From positions 906,943 through 958,785 of the forward strand of contig BCKT01000010.1 in the NCBI GenBank assembly GCA_003116875.1: 51,843 nucleotides of DNA. Reading direction: 5' to 3'. Each line of letters starts with the position of its first letter. Within the stretch, counting starts at the first letter, position 1. A program made the position numbers and the translations under genes. The DNA comes from Takashimella koratensis. Taxonomy: Eukaryota; Basidiomycota; Tremellomycetes; Trichosporonales; Tetragoniomycetaceae. The notes below the pieces were generated by a model, which saw only the letters and a list, made by a program, of their open reading frames with translations, was not told where the DNA came from and did no database searches. Positions 44,588-51,843 of the stretch are shown piece after piece.

Positions 44588-45694
44588 GGCGAATCAGTCA
44601 AGTCAAAGTCAAAGTCACCCGTCAGGTCGAGTCGGGTCAAGGCGGTGTTGAATTGGTTCTTGTGTGGTGGATGGGCGTATCGCGTTGAGTGTGAGGACGG
44701 GAAGACGCGCCCTAGCGATCGCTCGCTCGCCTGAGGACGGGACAATGTCGACTCTGAGTTGGATCAAGTGAGGAAGGAGGTTGATGACGGACAGAAGCAA
44801 GGGAAGATGAGAGATGAAAATAAGCCCAGCCTATTGGGTTGTGGGTGCGAACTTTAATATAAATAGTAATCAGGCTATTAGGAAAGGGTGAATGGGGATT
44901 AGGAAAAGGGAGGAGTGAGTGATAAGCGGGTGGCGCAGAGGAGTGGGTGGAAGGGACGGAGGCTTTCGGAGAGAGGCGGAACAAGGTTTGGCACAGAGGG
45001 CAAGGTGGAAAGGCAGTGACCGACCCCGCGGCCGTGGCGAATTGGTCCGTGGATGTCACGCATCAAAGAGTCTGGGTCATCACGATACAGGTATCAACTA
45101 GAGATGAAATGCATCACGGGTCATGGTCGGTCAATCGCTGTCGTTGTCGTTTGTCGTTGTCGTTTGTCGTTGTCGTTTGTCGTCTCGAGCAGGATCAGAA
45201 AAATCGGTTCTGGGTGGGCCCGGGTCCAACCGGAGGACAGACACGTGAGTGGAGTTGTAGACTAGACTGTGGGAGGTGGGGAGATAGGGACAAGAGAGGC
45301 AAAGAAGAAAGAGAAAGGCGTCGAGGGTGGGGCAGGGGTGAAATGTGAGATTGTCAGAGTGGGAAAGTACAGGCCAGGGTGGGAAAAACAACAACAACAT
45401 CTACAAGAGGCAAGAGGTAATCAGACAAGCAAGCCTGAGAGGGAGTTCCGAGTTGAGTGGAGGGAGAGTGAGTTGAGAAAAAAGTGGGATAGAGTAAAAT
45501 TGAAGGAAGAGATCGTGGTGGGGACATTTGGAAGAATCAGGGAGAAAGTGGATAGCTAAGAGAAGGAGCTGAAACCAAGTATCTATACAGCGCTCGTCGT
45601 CGTCCTTGTCGTCATTGTCGTGGATCGACTCGTTACTACATTGCACTTTTTTTTCTTCTATTTTCGCATCGACGTAATGCAGTACTTCCACTAC
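44588..45694. other. Intergenic region upstream of PTC7 and downstream of the kinase gene
   Basis: 1,107 bases with a purine-rich second half (45270-45560). A TATAAATA word near 44857-44864 reads TATTTATA on the PTC7 strand, about 270 bases before its ATG, so it is a weak promoter candidate. No coding frame is convincing. Confidence 0.45.
45141..45179 (+). repeat. 13-bp tandem repeat (TCGTTGTCGTTTG)x3
   Basis: Three exact copies of a 13-base unit, itself built from TCGTTG and TCGTTTG. It lies in the intergenic region about 550 bases upstream of the PTC7 start. Confidence 0.85.
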
Positions 45695-48261
<2,567 letters not shown>

Positions 48262-49390
48262 GGTGGCAAATGTGTTTTGCTGTTAGGCTGCCAAGTGGGT
48301 TCGAAGCGAGGAGAGGAATCAATCAGCGACGAGTCAATAGAACAACAGTGGATCCAGCGGTCTCCCGGCGGGGTGTTTATGTATCTACCTACTTTTTCTG
48401 ATTCAAACTGGTCGTCTGATGTGCTCAACGCAACGCAACGGGTGCAGCCTGAGCGCAGTTTTATTTGCGTTTCCCGCCGCTGAGAGGTATTGATCCGAGC
48501 TACTGTGTTGTTACAAAAGCCCGTGTGATGACGTCTGGACGGGGCTAGTGTGCACACGGGGGGAAGAGTTGAAGCTCGTGTGTAGGGATGAAGGCCGAGG
48601 ACGAATGAAGAATGAAATGGAATGACCGGGCCGCGTTTCACAATTGTGGTAGGTACGATACGATGACGTGAGGTCGGTTGGTCCGGGCGAAGGCGAAAGG
48701 GCCGCGGGGAGGGGGGAGAGGGGTGGGAAAAGAAGAGAAGGGTTTGAAGTTGGTGAAAGAGGAGGAAGAGATAGAAGACGACGAGGACAACGTGACGCCA
48801 GTTCCTGATCAAGGGGTGTGTAAATCAGAGGGACAACGGTATACACGGATCCGTGTGGCTGCGGTTGTTACTGTCCAGCTGGGTGGGAAAGTGCTAACCA
48901 GCTATCAGCGAGGGTTTGCGAGTTTGAAGAGGCATCACAAACGGAGAGAGCAAGGGGATGTGGTAGTTATGAGTTGAGGTGGTTTGGTGGTTGGTGTGGA
49001 TGGAGAGGGCGTGGGGAGTTGTGGAAGCGCACAAGGAAGAGAGAGAAGGGTGAATTGACGAGTCGTACTCGGCACGAAGCGAGGAATAGAGAAGGCTCGA
49101 GGGGGGTGAGAGTAGCAGCACGAGTAGCCGAACAAGAGCACAGAACAGGGATCAAGAGTCGTCACAAGAGCACTACCCGTTCCCCGTTCCAGTCGCAGTC
49201 GAGACCCACTCGCCCCCCCTTGTCGCAGACGGAAAAATGTAACGAAAGACAAGACTGAATACAGATGTACGTATACGTACCTGAAGAGCGGCAAGGGTGG
49301 ATGGGACCAAGACTGAATCACCGGATTTTTTTTCTTTTTCTCACGGTGATGGCGGGATACTCGGGAGTTGGGTCTGGACCGAACCAATAC

Positions 49391-49415
49391 GATACGATGC
49401 GATGCGATACGATAC
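49391..49415 (+). repeat. Pentamer repeat (GATRC)x5
   Basis: Five tandem GATAC/GATGC units in the intergenic region. Short and imperfect; of no evident function. Confidence 0.7.
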
Positions 49416-49746
49416 GGTTGTGGATGATACCGGTGCTTGGTGAAATGGGTCTGGCTCGTGTCGCGGGTCGTTATGCTGGAGAGGTAGGAGAAGGGACGAG
49501 GTAGGCGAGACTAGGTACACGAAGAGTCAGCACTTTGTCGAAACACACGGCAAAGAGGCAGAGGTGTGGTAAGATGGAAAGCAGGTACAGGTGAAGGTCT
49601 TGTCTACGGGAGGAGCGCAGGGCAAAGCCGGAGAGGTTAGGGGCTACGAAGAGGGTACAGCGCGGTAGGCAAGGGGTCTGATGGGTCTGGCGTCTGGGGT
49701 CTGGATTATGAGGTTTGGTCTCTGTGACCTGACTCGAGGTCTGAGC

Positions 49747-49767
49747 GGGGGGGGGGGGGGGGGGGGG
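49747..49767 (+). repeat. Poly-G run of 21
   Basis: Twenty-one G in a row. It may be a genuine G tract, but the exact length is doubtful given the other homopolymer C/G runs at contig edges here. Confidence 0.75.
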
Positions 49768-50602
49768 AGACGAGGCTGGGGCTCAGTCTCGACCTTTTTC
49801 GTCTCACCTTGTTTATCCGTGTTTCCCCCAGTCGTGCAGCGCGTGATGGTTCGTCAGATACAGTGAAAAGGAGAGAAGAGGGTCGTTGATGTCGACCTCG
49901 GCGGCGGGTATGAGGAGGTCGAGAGGGTTCTGTGAGGTTGAAGTAGCGGCTGGGTAGGGTGGACGGTTGGGTAAGGTGGGGAGTGTACAAAGGAGAATAG
50001 TGCGAGGCGGTGTGTCTGTGTGAGTATGTTAATCGGATTTGTTGACACCTGACCTTTTGATCTCTGACCCGTCGGAAAGGAAAAACAAGCCTGTGTTCCA
50101 GGGTTCATTACAAAACCGACCTATGTACTAACCACTGTTCCTAATCCCCTTGTCTTTCTTTTCCTAATCCGCACGGATTCGCCACTGGTCCTTGACCCCT
50201 TGTGGCTTCTAGCTTGTATCTACTGTACACTCTACGAATGACCTATGACCTCTGACCTATGCATGCAATCCTCGTGCTGTAATTCGTACCGGCTTGTACA
50301 ATAGTTGAAGGGTCGGAGAGACACTACCCCGTAGCGCGGGGCTGCGGGACCGGTCTCGGCAGCGGCGGACTGGGGGGGTGAGGGAAGCGGGGACAAGTAC
50401 CCAGGGCAGATCTCGGTCTCTCGGTGTCGGCGGCAACGAGGGAGAATGCTCGGATTATTATTACAGTGGAGCGTTTGCCCAGGCTAGCTAGCCCAGTACG
50501 GTGTGTACGGTGGATACTGCCTCCACCCTGGCCGGGTGATCGAAAACTTCACCCAGTCACCCTCTCAGTCATGACGAATGTCGTGCTTGCACATCCTACC
50601 CA

Positions 50603-50610
50603 TATAAATA
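50603..50610 (+). promoter_or_regulatory. TATA box of the acireductone dioxygenase gene
   Basis: TATAAATA lies 90 bases upstream of the ATG at 50700, followed by a C/A-rich leader. It is the best TATA match near a start codon in the window. Confidence 0.5.
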
Positions 50611-50699
50611 CGCTGTGCACCTCCATCTTACAACTTGTCCATCTACCAGTTCTTACCTACCACTTACAGCTCACCCACCAACCCACACTCGACACTACT

Positions 50700-51803
50700 A
50701 TGAGGGCCTACGTTTTCGACGACATTCCGTACGTACCCCCCCTCACACCCTTACCCCATTACCCCTTACTCCTCTCCACCTTGCATCACCTCCTGCATCC
50801 CTCTTCTCTCCCCCTCTTCTCCTCTTCTCCTCTCCTCCTCTCCTCCTCTCCTCCTCTCCCTCTGCACCATTCTACAACGTATCCCTCAACCACATGAACC
50901 CCTTTAACCCACCGCAGTGGGGACCAGCGTCTTCCCCACGATTCTGGCACCTCGGTCTCCCTCGAGACCCTCGCCGCTCTCGGGGTCGTATACCGTACCA
51001 TCCCGATCGACGAGCAAGGCGAATGGAAGAACCAGATTGACACGTTTGCAAAAGAGCGTGGGTACAAGAACGTGAGTACCGTGCCAAGCGCCGACACCGG
51101 CGATGGGACGAGGTCAACGAGGTCAACGAGGTCAACGAGGTCAACGAGGTCAACGAGGTCAACGAGGTGGGCCAGCTGGGCCAGGTGGGCGAGGGATCTG
51201 TCGTTGAGCGAGTGCCCGTCATGGCCGCGATCACCGCCTTCCCTTCGCTCCTTCTTCATCACTCCTCCCTTCCATAATCAGATCTAAACCAACCACTAAC
51301 CCCTGACTTAGAGGGACCAAATCACTGTTACCCCTGCTGGTCTTGGTGAAGCCTACGAATCCAAGATCAAGTCCTTCTTCGACGAGTAAGATCATCACCT
51401 ACCCTCTTTATCCCTTCGCTCTCCCCTCATCTTTCAATTCTCTCGCCTTGACCTTGTCATGGCGCTTGGAGCTCGGCACTTGTCTCAGCTTGGCTCGAGG
51501 GTAACATGAACCACGTGCTGATGTTAGCGCCTAGGCACTTGCACGAGGACGAGGAGATTCGGTACATTCTCGGTGGTTCAGGCTACTTTGATGTTCGAGG
51601 TGAGTTATAACCCCCAACCACCTATTCATTCCCCTGTCTCCCATTCCTCTATCTCCTCATTCCCCGATCAAGTCTTACCCTCTCCAAGAACCTCACTGAT
51701 GATCATGTTCCCCATGTTCTTACCCAGGCGCCCATGGTCAGCTTGATGACAAGTGGGTCCGTATCTCGCTCGAGAAGGGCGACCTTATCGTCTTGCCTGC
51801 CGG
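50700..51803 (+). CDS. ADI1: Acireductone dioxygenase (partial, cut by window end)
   Basis: ARD cleaves the acireductone of the methionine salvage pathway; with Fe2+ it yields the methionine keto-acid precursor, with Ni2+ an off-pathway product and CO. Exons 50700-50728, 50918-51071, 51312-51385, 51535-51599 and 51728-51803 read [69 protein letters not shown] and [17 protein letters not shown]. The metal site HxHx3E is in HLHEDEE; the fourth ligand His (normally just after PAG) lies beyond the last visible donor at 51804, so the 3' part is missing from the window and not necessarily from the gene. All splice junctions keep frame. Confidence 0.94.
51111..51164 (+). repeat. 9-bp tandem repeat (AGGTCAACG)x6 in ARD intron 2
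   Basis: Six exact copies of AGGTCAACG fill 54 bases just after the intron 2 donor. The intron is 240 bases, one of the longest in the window. Confidence 0.9.
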
Positions 51804-51832
51804 GTAAGTTCTTTTCCTCTTCCTCACCCATT

Positions 51833-51843
51833 CCCCCCCCCCC
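51833..51843. other. Poly-C run at window end
   Basis: Eleven C close the window, mirroring the run at its start. Probably a contig edge artefact. Confidence 0.65.

Larger units (their letters stand above)
48262..50602. other. 2.3 kb intergenic region between divergent kinase and ARD genes
   Basis: No frame has a recognisable product. The kinase-proximal half is G/A-rich on the plus strand (C/T-rich leader for the minus-strand gene). It contains a GATRC pentamer repeat, a 21-G run and short direct repeats such as GATTCGT-like words, but no RNA gene that I can support. Confidence 0.45.

Overview
The window is eukaryotic nuclear DNA with the signature of a GC-rich basidiomycete yeast. Genes are closely packed, with many short introns (about 50-210 bases, donors mostly GTGAGT or GTAAGT, CAG/TAG acceptors). 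Promoters are pyrimidine-rich, divergent pairs share short promoters, and the gene set is fungal (LEU2, SOM1, MTM1, a DUF2433 protein, an AA5 glyoxal oxidase). Tremellomycetes, perhaps Trichosporonales, is my best guess; it is an inference and not proven here. I see no bacterial, viral or transposon genes, no CRISPR array and no convincing tRNA or rRNA gene.

Layout. 0.6-3.1 kb (-): isovaleryl-CoA dehydrogenase, 12 exons. 3.4-5.3 kb (-): cytosolic AlaX-type alanyl-tRNA editing protein. 6.0-8.1 kb (+): amidase-signature hydrolase. 10.3-12.4 kb (+): secreted, probably GPI-anchored glyoxal oxidase behind a 2.2 kb non-coding stretch. 13.3-14.7 kb (+): SAM-dependent methyltransferase with two in-frame starts. 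15.8-18.8 kb (-): DUF2433 phosphoesterase-like protein fused to an RRM and an RGG tail. 20.0-24.0 kb (-): large FSFG-repeat nucleoporin whose first exon encodes a transmembrane segment, divergent from a small SOM1-like gene (24.2-24.7 kb, +). 25.0-26.7 kb (-): NOB1, divergent from LEU2 (27.0-28.6 kb, +). 28.7-29.2 kb (-): small unrecognised gene. 30.0-36.7 kb (+): two tandem GH13 alpha-amylase-like paralogs; the second holds a sequencing gap with a duplicated exon. 37.1-38.5 kb (-): disordered, CDK-substrate-like protein, divergent from MTM1 (39.0-41.0 kb, +). 41.6-44.6 kb (-): PTC7-like PP2C phosphatase. 45.7-48.3 kb (-): GCK-III/Ste20 protein kinase. 50.7 kb to the end (+): acireductone dioxygenase, cut off by the window.

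How the genes relate. This is ordinary chromosomal gene order and not one pathway cluster. Small functional groupings exist: leucine metabolism at both ends (LEU2 synthesis, isovaleryl-CoA dehydrogenase breakdown), three mitochondrial genes (IVD, SOM1, MTM1), and extracellular or cell-wall enzymes (glyoxal oxidase and the two GH13 proteins).

Most interesting points: (1) a membrane-anchored FG nucleoporin with a POM121-like plan in a fungus; (2) tandem GH13 paralogs that keep the three catalytic acids but have lost conserved active-site histidines; (3) an intron near the 3' end of the first GH13 gene whose retention would swap a basic tail for a hydrophobic anchor-like tail; (4) an RRLF cyclin-docking motif in the unrecognised disordered protein; (5) loss of the zinc-site histidine in the AlaX editing protein. 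Homopolymer C runs at both window ends and around the N gap look like assembly artefacts.
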